Positions 17,213 to 26,106 of a stretch of DNA of 64,000 nt are shown here, piece after piece. The notes beneath the pieces are model-generated. The model did not search any database. It saw only the letters and a list, made by a program, of their open reading frames with translations, and was not told where the DNA came from. The translations under genes were made by a program, and so were the position numbers. The DNA is from Haemophilus haemolyticus_L (GTDB lineage Bacteria; Pseudomonadota; Gammaproteobacteria; Enterobacterales; Pasteurellaceae), in NCBI RefSeq assembly GCF_003490595.1, contig NZ_QQGY01000006.1, positions 94,809 through 158,808 of the forward strand. Direction: 5' to 3'. Numbering within the stretch: the stretch's first letter is position 1; each line of letters starts with the position of its first letter.

Positions 17213-19483
17213 ATGAACGGAATCGAATTACGCATTAAAGGCAAAGTGCAAGGTGTGGGATTTCGCCCTTTTGTGTGGTTATTAGCAAATGAATATGGCC
17301 TAAAGGGCGATGTAAATAATGATGGGCAAGGAGTATTAATTCGATTTGTAAATCCAGAAAAAGATGCGCTTACACATTTTTTAAAAGATTTACAGGAAAA
17401 ACTACCGCCTTTAGCACTGATCACAGATATTCAACAATGTGAAAAACACTGGGAAAATCTACCGCACTTTGCTGAATTTGTAATCCGAGAAAGCGAAAAC
17501 AATGCGATGGACACACAAATTGTGCCTGATGCCGCCACTTGTCCTGCTTGCGTAGAGGATTTATTCAATCCTGAAAATCGTCGTTATCACTATCCTTTCA
17601 CTAATTGCACCCATTGCGGGCCTCGTTTTACAATCATCAAAAAAATTCCTTATGATCGTAAAAATACATCGATGTCGGATTTTCCTTTCTGCCCAGATTG
17701 TGAACATGAATATAAAAGTCCAGCAGATCGCCGATTTCATGCCCAACCTAATGCCTGCCCAGTTTGCGGCCCGCATATTTGGTTACAAGATAGCGAACAT
17801 CAACTTGCAACACATCAAACAGCCTTAAAACAAACTGCACTTTTGCTAAAAGAAGGAAAAATTTTAGCAATCAAAGGGATTGGCGGTTTTCATTTGGCTT
17901 GTGATGCACAGAATTTCGATGTGGTTCAATTACTGCGAGATCGTAAACATCGTCCAAGCAAACCTCTTGCCGTAATGGTGCCAAGTTTAGATTTTTTACA
18001 AAATTTAACAGAAACCGAAATCAAATTACTCACTAGCACAGCTGCACCAATCGTTTTGTTACAAAAAAATAAGGTGTCCAGTCTCGCAGAAAATATCGCC
18101 CCGAATCTAAATGAAATTGGGGTGATGTTACCGAGTAATCCATTACAGCATTTGCTTTTACGTGAAATCAATCAACCGCTCGTCATGACATCTGCCAATC
18201 CTAGTGGTGAGCCACCTGTTTTAGATAACGAAAGTGCGGTGAAAAAATTAAATAATTTGGCAGATTTCTATCTTTGCCATAATCGCGATATTTTGCAACG
18301 CGCTGATGATAGCTTAGTGAGAGCCTCTTTTGATGGCGTGGAAACGCTACGCCGAGCACGTGGCTATGTTCCTGATGAAATTCTATTGAAAACAGAAAAT
18401 ACAAAAAATATCTTAGCGTTGGGTTCTGATCTTAAAAATACATTTTGCCTATTAAAACAAAATAAAGGCGTTGTTAGCCAACATATTGGTGATGCCGCCA
18501 ATGAGCTTGTGCAACAACAATTAGAAAATAATATCGACTTATTTTGTCAAATTTATCAATTCAAACCGGATTTAATTGCGGTGGATGCTCACTCAGGTTA
18601 TTTTTCATCAAAAACGGGGAAAAACCTCGCACAAAAATTATCGGTACCCTATGCGGAAGTGTTACATCATCACTCACATATTGCTGCCGTATTGGCAGAA
18701 CATCATTGTCATGAAAAAGTCATTGGTCTTGCTTTAGATGGAATTGGAATGGGGGATAACGGGCAACTTTGGGGCGGTGAATGTTTATTAGTGGATGGCG
18801 AACAATCTCAACATTTAGGTGGATTGCCTGCCGTTGCTTTGCCTGGTGGCGATCTTGCGGCAACTCAACCTTGGCGTAATTGGCTTGCTCATCTGCAAAA
18901 ATTTGTACCCAATTGGCGTGAAATTGCGGCTAAAACTTGTTCCGAATTGCCTTGGGAAATTCTTTCCAATGCCATTGAACGTAATCTTAATTCTCCGCTC
19001 ATTTCATCGGCTGGGCGACTATTTGATGCGGTAGCTTATGGGTTAGCTATTGTGGGTGACAAACTCTCTTGGGAGGGCGAGGCTGCTTGTTATTTAGAAG
19101 CACTAGCCACAAAATCTGACTTTATCAAAGATGAAAAAAGTACGCTCAATATTCAGGTTAAAATGCCAATCAAAAATAATCAATTGGATTTATCCACATT
19201 TTGGCAAAGTTGGCTAGATTACGATGATTCCAAAGAAAACAAAGCATTTATTTTCCATTATGCGCTGGCAAAAGGTTTTGCTGAATTAGCTCGTCAGCAA
19301 GCCAAACGCCACAATTGCAAAACCATTGTGCTTTCAGGCGGTGTAATGCATAACCAATTATTACGTCGTTTGTTGAAACAAGCGCTTGTGGAATTTAATG
19401 TATTAAGCGCACATCAATATCCAATGGGAGATGGCGGATTAAGTCTAGGGCAAGCGATGATCGCATCAAGATTGTCTGGCTAA
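17213..19483 (+). CDS. hypF: HypF carbamoyltransferase, [NiFe]-hydrogenase maturation
   Basis: HypF of 756 aa makes the thiocarboxamide on HypE from carbamoyl phosphate, the precursor of the CN ligands of the [NiFe] site. Domains in order: acylphosphatase (RIKGKVQGVGFRPFVWLL, residues 5-90); a double zinc finger with paired CxxC motifs (CPAC, CTHC, CPDC, CPVC; residues 105-180); YrdC-like (KGIGGFHLACDA, HRPSKPLAVM; 195-375); Kae1-like (HHHSHIAAVLAEH, LDGIGMGDNG, LSGGVMHNQLL; 395-750). It converges on the hyf operon. The other hyp genes are not in the window and must lie elsewhere for activity. Confidence 0.96.
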   Translation: MNGIELRIKGKVQGVGFRPFVWLLANEYGLKGDVNNDGQGVLIRFVNPEKDALTHFLKDLQEKLPPLALITDIQQCEKHWENLPHFAEFVIRESENNAMDTQIVPDAATCPACVEDLFNPENRRYHYPFTNCTHCGPRFTIIKKIPYDRKNTSMSDFPFCPDCEHEYKSPADRRFHAQPNACPVCGPHIWLQDSEHQLATHQTALKQTALLLKEGKILAIKGIGGFHLACDAQNFDVVQLLRDRKHRPSKPLAVMVPSLDFLQNLTETEIKLLTSTAAPIVLLQKNKVSSLAENIAPNLNEIGVMLPSNPLQHLLLREINQPLVMTSANPSGEPPVLDNESAVKKLNNLADFYLCHNRDILQRADDSLVRASFDGVETLRRARGYVPDEILLKTENTKNILALGSDLKNTFCLLKQNKGVVSQHIGDAANELVQQQLENNIDLFCQIYQFKPDLIAVDAHSGYFSSKTGKNLAQKLSVPYAEVLHHHSHIAAVLAEHHCHEKVIGLALDGIGMGDNGQLWGGECLLVDGEQSQHLGGLPAVALPGGDLAATQPWRNWLAHLQKFVPNWREIAAKTCSELPWEILSNAIERNLNSPLISSAGRLFDAVAYGLAIVGDKLSWEGEAACYLEALATKSDFIKDEKSTLNIQVKMPIKNNQLDLSTFWQSWLDYDDSKENKAFIFHYALAKGFAELARQQAKRHNCKTIVLSGGVMHNQLLRRLLKQALVEFNVLSAHQYPMGDGGLSLGQAMIASRLSG

Positions 19484-19523
19484 TGCCAAATTCATTTAAG
19501 CAGATGTTGCTTATTAACATATA

Positions 19524-19556
19524 AAAAAACGATCGCAAGTTAAGCGATCGTTTTTT
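19524..19556. terminator. Bidirectional terminator between hypF and hycI
   Basis: Stem AAAAAACGATCGC / GCGATCGTTTTTT with a 7-base loop. A/T runs on both sides let it end both hypF (plus) and the hyf operon (minus). Confidence 0.9.
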
Positions 19557-19570
19557 ATGAATGAAAGCAA

Positions 19571-20032
19571 TTACAATCGAGTAATTTCGCCTAAATCGCC
19601 CCCATCCTTCAAAAATCCATAGAAAAATTCTACCGCACTTTTTACAGCTTCACTCATCGGAAAACCAAAGGAAACAAGATCGGGCTGGATACCAATAAAA
19701 ATAACCTCGGGAATATCTTCTTCTAATTGCTCGATTAAAAAATTAAGTGGCAAATTATGCGTGCTGACGAAGAACATTTCGGCGATAAGCTCTTTGTCGA
19801 TAATACGAATTTTGCCAACGGGCAGTTCCATTTCTGTTGCATCAAAGATAATTAAACGCTTTGGTTTCATGGCACGGATCTGATGCACAAGATTTTCTGG
19901 TGCTGAACCGCCATCAAGTGCGGTCCAATTTGGCAACGGATTTTCACTACAAAGTTGAGCAAGATAAGGGCCTGCGCCGTCATCGCCCATCATTGTGTTA
20001 CCAACAGTTAGAATTACATTTTCATTCATCAC
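19571..20032 (-). CDS. hycI: HycI hydrogenase maturation endopeptidase
   Basis: Protease of 153 aa (E. coli HycI is 156) that removes the C-terminal tail of the hydrogenase large subunit after nickel insertion. Metal-binding acidic residues are in GNTMMGDDGAGPYLA (near residue 16) and FDATEME (near 64), with the conserved DGGSAPEN between them. Its presumed substrate here is HyfG, which still carries the tail. It overlaps hycH by 11 bp and is the last gene of the operon. E. coli hyf has no hycI of its own, so this operon is self-sufficient in that respect. Confidence 0.93.
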   Translation of the reverse strand: MMNENVILTVGNTMMGDDGAGPYLAQLCSENPLPNWTALDGGSAPENLVHQIRAMKPKRLIIFDATEMELPVGKIRIIDKELIAEMFFVSTHNLPLNFLIEQLEEDIPEVIFIGIQPDLVSFGFPMSEAVKSAVEFFYGFLKDGGDLGEITRL

Positions 20033-20429
20033 GACGTTTCACCATAATATACATCACAGGTTCACGCTGGATGGAAGCAAGCGTATCCATTAAAATATCT
20101 ACCCATTTTTGATGTTCAGGCGAAAAATTGGATCTATTTTCATCTAGTGCCTTAGCCAATAAATTCACATGACTTGAATCAATCACTATTTCACCAAATT
20201 TCATTAAGCCCGCAAACTTACGTTTTGCATCTCCTTCTGGGAAGCTATCTACAAAACGTTGGTAATCGGCATAATCACAAATTAGCAATTTTTTAAAGCA
20301 GTCAATCACACCAACGTGGTGACCAATCGCAAGGGAATAATACATTACTTGCTTGGCCTGCTCTGGGACTTGCTCATCGTTTTCAACAAAACGCTCATTG
20401 AGTAAATAGAAAAAAACTTGGGTTGTCAT
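20022..20429 (-). CDS. hyfJ: HycH/HyfJ formate hydrogenlyase maturation protein
   Basis: Protein of 135 aa matching HycH/HyfJ (136-137 aa), which is needed for processing of the large subunit. Recognisable stretches are FYLLNERFVENDEQVP, YYSLAIGHHVGVIDCF near residue 38 and GEIVIDSSHVNLLAKAL. It is divided from hyfI by repeat element B, a position where E. coli has no such insertion. No catalytic motif is known for the family. Confidence 0.88.
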   Translation of the reverse strand: MTTQVFFYLLNERFVENDEQVPEQAKQVMYYSLAIGHHVGVIDCFKKLLICDYADYQRFVDSFPEGDAKRKFAGLMKFGEIVIDSSHVNLLAKALDENRSNFSPEHQKWVDILMDTLASIQREPVMYIMVKRRDE

Positions 20430-20475
20430 GGTACGTCCTATAAAACTTGTAAAGTAATTTCTTCGCTAATCAATA

Positions 20476-20753
20476 CTGCCAAATCTCCCCTTACCCCTCT
20501 TTGCTAAAGAGGGAGATTCTTCTTTAGCAATACAGTATCTTCTCTCTCATTTTAATTTTCTGTTATTAATGCAGAAAACTAGATTAAAATTGACCGCTCT
20601 TATTCCTCTCTTTGCTAAAGAGAGGATTCTTTTTTAGCAAGAAAGTATCTTTTCTCTCATTTTAATTTTCTGTTGTTAATACAGAAAACTAGATTGAAAT
20701 CGACCGCTCTTATTCCCCTCTTTAGCAAAGAGGGGTAAGGGGAGATTTGGCAG
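20476..20753. repeat. Modular palindromic element B
   Basis: Occupies most of the 365-bp gap between hyfI and hyfJ. The terminal inverted repeats (20476-20514 and 20715-20753) match 38 of 39 bases and equal those of element A apart from one added T (CTCCCCTTACCC). A unit of about 110 bp occurs twice in tandem (GATTCT at 20515 and 20625), with a middle palindrome CCTCTCTTT-N3-AAAGAGAGG at 20604-20624. The unit is unrelated to that of element A. No open reading frame. Confidence 0.9.
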
Positions 20754-20794
20754 AAATCAAAACGGAGCTATTAGTTTATTGAGCAATCGTTAGA

Positions 20795-21571
20795 CTATCC
20801 CGAAAACGGCATACTAATTGCATGTAATCGGTTTACGATTTCACTCAAACGAGGATCCGCTTCACGTTCCAAAAATTCGCCAAGGCGAACACCAAATGGA
20901 ACCTGATCTTTTTCAGACATCATACTCATAAATTGATTAGCGATGTCTCCACCTTGTCGATACCCCGCCAAGCGACGTGCTTCACGTTCTAATTCCACGC
21001 GTAAATCTAATGGAATATTTGGGAAACGTAATTTAGCCTCTGCATTAGGATCGGCAATTTCTTGTTTACCTTTGAGTTTTTGATCAAGTAAACCAAGTGC
21101 CATTGCAAAACCATAAATAGTCGCCGCTGGAGTTGGAGGACAACCGGGAATATACACATCAATTGGTACAATTTGATCGCTACCGCCCCACACGCAGTAC
21201 AAGTCATGGAAAATACCGCCACCACAACCGCACGCTCCATAAGAAATACAGATTTTTGGATCGGGTGCAGCTTGATAAGCACGCATTGCAGGTGTACGCA
21301 TTGCACGAGTTACCGCACCAGTAAATAATAAAATATCCGCATGGCGAGGTGATGCAACAACCTTAATCCCAAAACGTTCTGCGTCAAAGGTTGGTGTAAT
21401 GGTACTAAAAATTTCAATTTCACAACCATTACAACCGCCACAGTCAACACGGTAAACATAAGCGGAACGTTGAATATTTTTCAACAAAGTTTGTTTCATT
21501 TTCGCAATGTTTTCATCCACACTAAATGGCGTTGAAATACCATTCACGGGCATTGGGATTTGTGTGTTCAT
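20795..21571 (-). CDS. hyfI: HyfI hydrogenase-4 small subunit (NuoB/HycG-like)
   Basis: Fe-S subunit of 258 aa that passes electrons to the [NiFe] large subunit. The single 4Fe-4S cluster ligands are in DCGGCNGCEIEIF (near residue 43), GACGCGGGIFHD (near 115) and PGCPPTPAAT (near 145), the NuoB pattern. TGAVTRAMR is the usual preceding strand. The start overlaps the end of hyfH by 4 bp (ATGA). Confidence 0.95.
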   Translation of the reverse strand: MNTQIPMPVNGISTPFSVDENIAKMKQTLLKNIQRSAYVYRVDCGGCNGCEIEIFSTITPTFDAERFGIKVVASPRHADILLFTGAVTRAMRTPAMRAYQAAPDPKICISYGACGCGGGIFHDLYCVWGGSDQIVPIDVYIPGCPPTPAATIYGFAMALGLLDQKLKGKQEIADPNAEAKLRFPNIPLDLRVELEREARRLAGYRQGGDIANQFMSMMSEKDQVPFGVRLGEFLEREADPRLSEIVNRLHAISMPFSG

Positions 21572-22143
21572 CTTGCAATCTCCCTAACGTGATCAAATAA
21601 CGCCAATTTCACGCGCATATTGGATTCCATATCGGCGGTTTTTTCCAAACTGTTTTGGCGTTTACAGGTTGGGCAAGTGTTGAGCACCGCTAATTTATGT
21701 TTTACCAGTTCATCGTTATCCAACGTTTGTTTGAATAAATCCACGGCATAATTGAGTTCTTTATGAGAAACAAAAGGTTGACCACATTGATGACAAATCG
21801 TGGTAGTGAAGGTTGTTTCTTGATAAAGATCCTGTTTATTGCTGACTGATAATTCAAAATCTTGGCTTAAACGAATCGCTTTTGTTGGGCAAACTTCTTC
21901 ACAACGGCCACAGAAAATGCAGCGTCCTAAAAATAATGACCAAGTTCGTTCGCCTGTTTCAGGATCAGTACGCATGGTAAGCGCATTAGCTGGACATGCC
22001 ATTGTACAGGCTGCACAAACAATACATTGATCAGAGTTCAGTTCTGGTTTACCACGGAAATCAGGATCAACTTCATAGGGTTTAAACGGATATTTAGTGG
22101 TAACATCCCCCGCATTTAATACGGTTTTAAGTAATTTAAACAT
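21568..22143 (-). CDS. hyfH: HyfH ferredoxin-like hydrogenase-4 subunit
   Basis: Protein of 191 aa with two 4Fe-4S motifs, CIVCAACTMACP and CIFCGRCEEVCP (residues 41-90), relaying electrons between the catalytic dimer and the formate dehydrogenase side. A zinc-ribbon-like pair, CHQC and CPTC, follows in the C-terminal third, as in HycF. Gene order and length (E. coli HyfH 181) support the call. Confidence 0.94.
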   Translation of the reverse strand: MFKLLKTVLNAGDVTTKYPFKPYEVDPDFRGKPELNSDQCIVCAACTMACPANALTMRTDPETGERTWSLFLGRCIFCGRCEEVCPTKAIRLSQDFELSVSNKQDLYQETTFTTTICHQCGQPFVSHKELNYAVDLFKQTLDNDELVKHKLAVLNTCPTCKRQNSLEKTADMESNMRVKLALFDHVREIAR

Positions 22144-22153
22144 TGTGCGCCCC

Positions 22154-23884
22154 CTATTTTAATGGTGAATTTTTACGTTCAATGCCGTAGCGTTCGATTT
22201 CTTTGTAAGAAACCGTTTGAGCTTTGCGTTTACGTACATCCACCACTGTCACACGGTCAGTACAAGAATAGCAAGGGTCAAGGCTACCAATGATAAGTGG
22301 CGCATCTGATACCGTATTGCCACGCAACATATAACGTAAAGTTGGCCAGTTTGCATAAGTCGCTGCACGACAACGCCAGCGATATAATTTTTGGTTATCG
22401 CCAAGCATTGACCAGTGAATATCTTCACCACGCGGCGCTTCCGTGATACCTAAAGCAAAACGTCCAGGGGTGTAATTAAAACCTTCAGTGATAATCGCAC
22501 CAGTTGGCAAGTTATCTACCATATAATCAATGATATTCATGGATTCAAACACTTCATTTACCCGCACTTTCACACGAGAAATGACATCGCAACCGTCTTC
22601 AGTGAAAACATTGAATGGCACATCGCCATAACCTGAGAATGGGTGAACTTTACGCACATCACGGGTAAAACCAGAGGCACGAATCATTGGGCCAACCGGG
22701 CTAAAGTCACGAGCGATATCTTTTGCCAAGACACCAACACCTACCGTACGTTGTTCCATATTCGGTGTATTTAATAAAATATCGGTTAAGGTTTTGAGTT
22801 CTTCACGCATTTCACCGATAAGCTTGATACATTGCTCACGCTGATGTTTCAACATATCACGACGCACGCCACCGATTAAGTTGATACCATAGGTTTTACG
22901 TGCACCAGTAAGCACTTCCGCAAGAGTCATCGATTTTTCACGAACTCGGAAGAATTGCATAAAGCCAGTATCAAAACCAGTAAAGTGGCTAGATAAACCT
23001 AAGTTCAATAAATGACTGTGCAAGCGTTCAACTTCCAACAAAATTGCACGAATCCATTGTGCACGTTCAGGAATTTGAATACCTAACGCATTTTCGACTG
23101 AGTTAGCATAAGCAACGCTATGGGTGAAACCGCAGATACCGCACACACGGTCAGCCAAGAAATTGACTTGATCGTAATCCATTCGGGTTTCTGCCAATTT
23201 TTCCATACCACGGTGTACGTAGAATAAACGGTAGTCCGCATCAATAATATCTTCCCCATCCACGAATAAACGGAAGTGTCCTGGCTCATCGGAAGTGATA
23301 TGTAACGGACCGAGTGGAACGATACGAGCCTCGCCTTTTTCGTTAATAAATTCGTATGTTTCTGTCGCGGTTGTTGGATCTGGACGCAAACGGTAATCCA
23401 TCGAATCTTTACGTAATGGGTAAAGATCATCTGGCCAGTCATCTGGTAACACTAAACGACGTTGATCGGGAAGACCGACGGCTTTTAAACCGTACATATC
23501 GAATAATTCACGTTCGCCCCACACCGCTGCTTTGACTTTCGGTGTTACGGAAGGAAATTCGAGTGTGACTGGATCTACGAGTGCTTTAATCGTCACAAAA
23601 GTTTTGACGACACCTTCCATAGAAAGCACGTAATAAACAGCATAATGACCATGAATTGAACGTTCATCGTTACCAAAAACTAATGGCAACCAGCCTTCAT
23701 GTTGATAGTAAAGATATTCCACCACATCAGGTAACATATTCGTTTTCACTGTTAAAGTTACTTGATTCGGTGTAGACCACTCCTCATCTAAAATTGTATT
23801 CGGAAATTTTGCATTAACGGCTTCAATATAATTTTTGCCGAGCATTTTTACCGGATCGACCGATGTATTTTTACTTAATTCCAT
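22154..23884 (-). CDS. hyfG: HyfG hydrogenase-4 large subunit precursor
   Basis: Catalytic [NiFe] subunit of 576 aa, fused N-terminally to a NuoC-like domain (about residues 10-180), as in HycE/HyfG. Nickel-binding Cys pairs are both present: RVCGICGFTH near residue 247 and DPCYSC near residue 537. After the last Cys the protein runs on to a basic tail ending IERKNSPLK, the extension that HycI removes on maturation; it is nearly the same as that of E. coli HycE. All four nickel-ligand cysteines are intact, so an active enzyme is expected. Confidence 0.97.
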   Translation of the reverse strand: MELSKNTSVDPVKMLGKNYIEAVNAKFPNTILDEEWSTPNQVTLTVKTNMLPDVVEYLYYQHEGWLPLVFGNDERSIHGHYAVYYVLSMEGVVKTFVTIKALVDPVTLEFPSVTPKVKAAVWGERELFDMYGLKAVGLPDQRRLVLPDDWPDDLYPLRKDSMDYRLRPDPTTATETYEFINEKGEARIVPLGPLHITSDEPGHFRLFVDGEDIIDADYRLFYVHRGMEKLAETRMDYDQVNFLADRVCGICGFTHSVAYANSVENALGIQIPERAQWIRAILLEVERLHSHLLNLGLSSHFTGFDTGFMQFFRVREKSMTLAEVLTGARKTYGINLIGGVRRDMLKHQREQCIKLIGEMREELKTLTDILLNTPNMEQRTVGVGVLAKDIARDFSPVGPMIRASGFTRDVRKVHPFSGYGDVPFNVFTEDGCDVISRVKVRVNEVFESMNIIDYMVDNLPTGAIITEGFNYTPGRFALGITEAPRGEDIHWSMLGDNQKLYRWRCRAATYANWPTLRYMLRGNTVSDAPLIIGSLDPCYSCTDRVTVVDVRKRKAQTVSYKEIERYGIERKNSPLK

Positions 23885-23903
23885 TTTTTCCCCCAGTTGT
23901 CGA

Positions 23904-25442
23904 TCATTTCGCTAAACTTTGCCAAGGTAAAACTAGCATATCGCCAAAGGACACATGTTCAGATCCAAGCACAATTCCTACCGCACTTTTTAGTAACTGC
24001 AAGATTGGCTCTGCAATATGGATACCCATTACAAACATTAACAACAATAGTATGGCCATTGCCGCCAAAGAGACTTTACTGACTTCGCCTGCTTCCACGT
24101 TATCAGGTTGTTTGCCAAGTACTGTTTTTAATAGCATTAAAGCAAGCCCTGCAAGCACGATGGTAAGTAAAATTAAGCATAAAATAACTAACCAAGTTTT
24201 ACCTGCTGTAATCCCTGCGACTACAACACTAAATTCACTCACAAATACGTTAAATGGAGGGATACCGCCCAATGCCAACGCACCACCTGCGAAAAGCACC
24301 GCACTCACTGGTGCAACACGCCATAATCCACGCACTTGATTCATATCACGGGTTTTATATTTCAATAGAATATTACCCGATGCACAGAATAATAAAGTTT
24401 TCGCAAGACTGTGGTTGATAGTGTGAAGTAAACCTGCAAATACCCCAATTGGGCCACCAAGACCGAAAGCAAAGCTGATTAAGCCCATATTTTCGATACT
24501 TGAGTAAGCAAGCATACGTTTAATATCAAATTGCACGATGATAAATAACGCCGCCACAAGCACTGAAAGTAAACCAAAGATCAACATTAAAGTTTGTGGA
24601 AACTCTGCGCCAACCGCTTTTGAAACTAATGTGTAGTAACGCAACACCACAAGCATTGCACAGTTTAATAACACCGCTGATAAAATTGCACTCACAGGGC
24701 TTGGTGCTTCACTGTGTGCGTCTGATAACCAAGTATGCATTGGAAATAGACCGCACTTCGTGCCGAAACCAATCAATACGAAAGCGAATGCGATATACAT
24801 CAACATTGGGTTTAAACCAGTGGCTTGTTGATTCACGGCTGACCAGAAAATCGCTTGGCTTGGATCAGTAAGCACGCCATTTGCATTCGCAAAGGTTAAA
24901 AGTGTGCCGTATAAACCGAAAGCGACGCCCACAGAACAGATGATGATGTATTTCCACGCGGCTTCAAGGGATGTTTTTTGTTTGTAAGTACCGACCAAAA
25001 ACGCAGAGCTTAATGTTGTTGCTTCAATTGCAACCCACATTAAAATTAAGTTATTGGTGATAACTGACACAATCATCGTAAAGAAGAATAAGTGTAAGAA
25101 ACCGTGGTAATGTGCATAGGTTTTAAAATCAATATGCCCTTCTTCCAATTCAGTGTTCATATAACCGATGGAATACACACCAGCAAGCGAACCCACGACA
25201 GCAATTAAGCCTAAGAAAATGGCAGAAAGACTATCAACATACACCCAGTTGTTAAATGCACTGATACTGCCTTTTTCCAACACGCCAGAAATGACCTGTA
25301 CAGAAAAGAACAACATCAAAATTAACCCGGTAATATGGAATGCGGTACAAACTGTCCGATTTTTTGTTCCGCGTAGTGCAAAGCTTTCAAAAGCGATGAC
25401 TAAAGGTGCGACTAATAACGCAATTATCCATTGTTCATACAT
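23904..25442 (-). CDS. hyfF: HyfF proton-pump-type membrane subunit
   Basis: Integral membrane protein of 512 aa (E. coli HyfF 526), of the NuoL/M/N and Mrp antiporter family, with about 13-14 helices. The family core is visible: helix-breaking LWVAIEATTLSSAFLVG with its Glu near residue 134, GFGTKCGLFPMHTWLSDAHSEAPSPVSA near 222, and LLHTINHSLAKTLLFCASG near 325. Together with HyfB and HyfD it would give the enzyme three antiporter-like subunits, against one in Hyc. Confidence 0.93.
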   Translation of the reverse strand: MYEQWIIALLVAPLVIAFESFALRGTKNRTVCTAFHITGLILMLFFSVQVISGVLEKGSISAFNNWVYVDSLSAIFLGLIAVVGSLAGVYSIGYMNTELEEGHIDFKTYAHYHGFLHLFFFTMIVSVITNNLILMWVAIEATTLSSAFLVGTYKQKTSLEAAWKYIIICSVGVAFGLYGTLLTFANANGVLTDPSQAIFWSAVNQQATGLNPMLMYIAFAFVLIGFGTKCGLFPMHTWLSDAHSEAPSPVSAILSAVLLNCAMLVVLRYYTLVSKAVGAEFPQTLMLIFGLLSVLVAALFIIVQFDIKRMLAYSSIENMGLISFAFGLGGPIGVFAGLLHTINHSLAKTLLFCASGNILLKYKTRDMNQVRGLWRVAPVSAVLFAGGALALGGIPPFNVFVSEFSVVVAGITAGKTWLVILCLILLTIVLAGLALMLLKTVLGKQPDNVEAGEVSKVSLAAMAILLLLMFVMGIHIAEPILQLLKSAVGIVLGSEHVSFGDMLVLPWQSLAK

Positions 25443-25446
25443 AGCG

Positions 25447-26106
25447 TTACCCCTTCAAACTCATAAGTTGTTTAGCATCAACAGTGTTGAAAGTGCGGTA
25501 AATTTTATTCACCAACACCACCATAATGATGACCGCAAAAATCGCATCGGTGGCAATGCCGATTTCAACTAATTCTGGCGCATTGTTGGCAAGTAAAGCC
25601 AACGTTAAATGCGCACCGTTTTCCATTAAACAATAACCGAAAACTTGTTTAACAATATTGCGTTGGCTCACAATACACACTAAACCTAAAAGGAAGTGGC
25701 TAAGTGATACTGACAACGCTGGTTTTAAATGTTCAACTAACGGTAAGTTCACTGGAATGACAACAAAGTAACATAAGCAAACGATGATAGATGTGATCGG
25801 GATCAACCAAGCTACATTCATTCCTGCAGGAGTTTGACTTTCGTCAATTTTTCGTAAAGAAAAGATTAAAATCCCTGGCACTAATAATACTTTCGTGATG
25901 AATGCACTAATGGACCACATATAAAGTTCGTGAGCTTGCATTTCAAATGCCAAATAAACGAATAACACCACCAATACAAGAGACTGTAAGCCATAGCATA
26001 ACGCGGATTTTTTTGCGGTTTTTGCCATAATGACACAAAGCGATGTAATGATGAGTAAACTCGCTAATACATTGATCATTAACATAATTCTCTCCTTAAC
26101 CCGCAA
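25447..26106 (-). CDS. hyfE: HyfE membrane subunit (NuoK-like)
   Basis: Membrane protein of 219 aa (E. coli HyfE 216) with about six or seven helices, related in part to NuoK. GYCLMENGAHLTLALLANNAPE holds a conserved membrane Glu (near residue 153). It overlaps hyfD by 11 bp. It is found only in hydrogenase-4 type complexes, not in hydrogenase-3, so it helps separate Hyf from Hyc here. Confidence 0.92.
   Translation of the reverse strand: MRVKERIMLMINVLASLLIITSLCVIMAKTAKKSALCYGLQSLVLVVLFVYLAFEMQAHELYMWSISAFITKVLLVPGILIFSLRKIDESQTPAGMNVAWLIPITSIIVCLCYFVVIPVNLPLVEHLKPALSVSLSHFLLGLVCIVSQRNIVKQVFGYCLMENGAHLTLALLANNAPELVEIGIATDAIFAVIIMVVLVNKIYRTFNTVDAKQLMSLKG

Noticed and set aside
5737..20714. 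Tandem units in elements A and B as a CRISPR array
   Set aside because: Only two long units per element, no short repeat-spacer pattern and no cas genes nearby.
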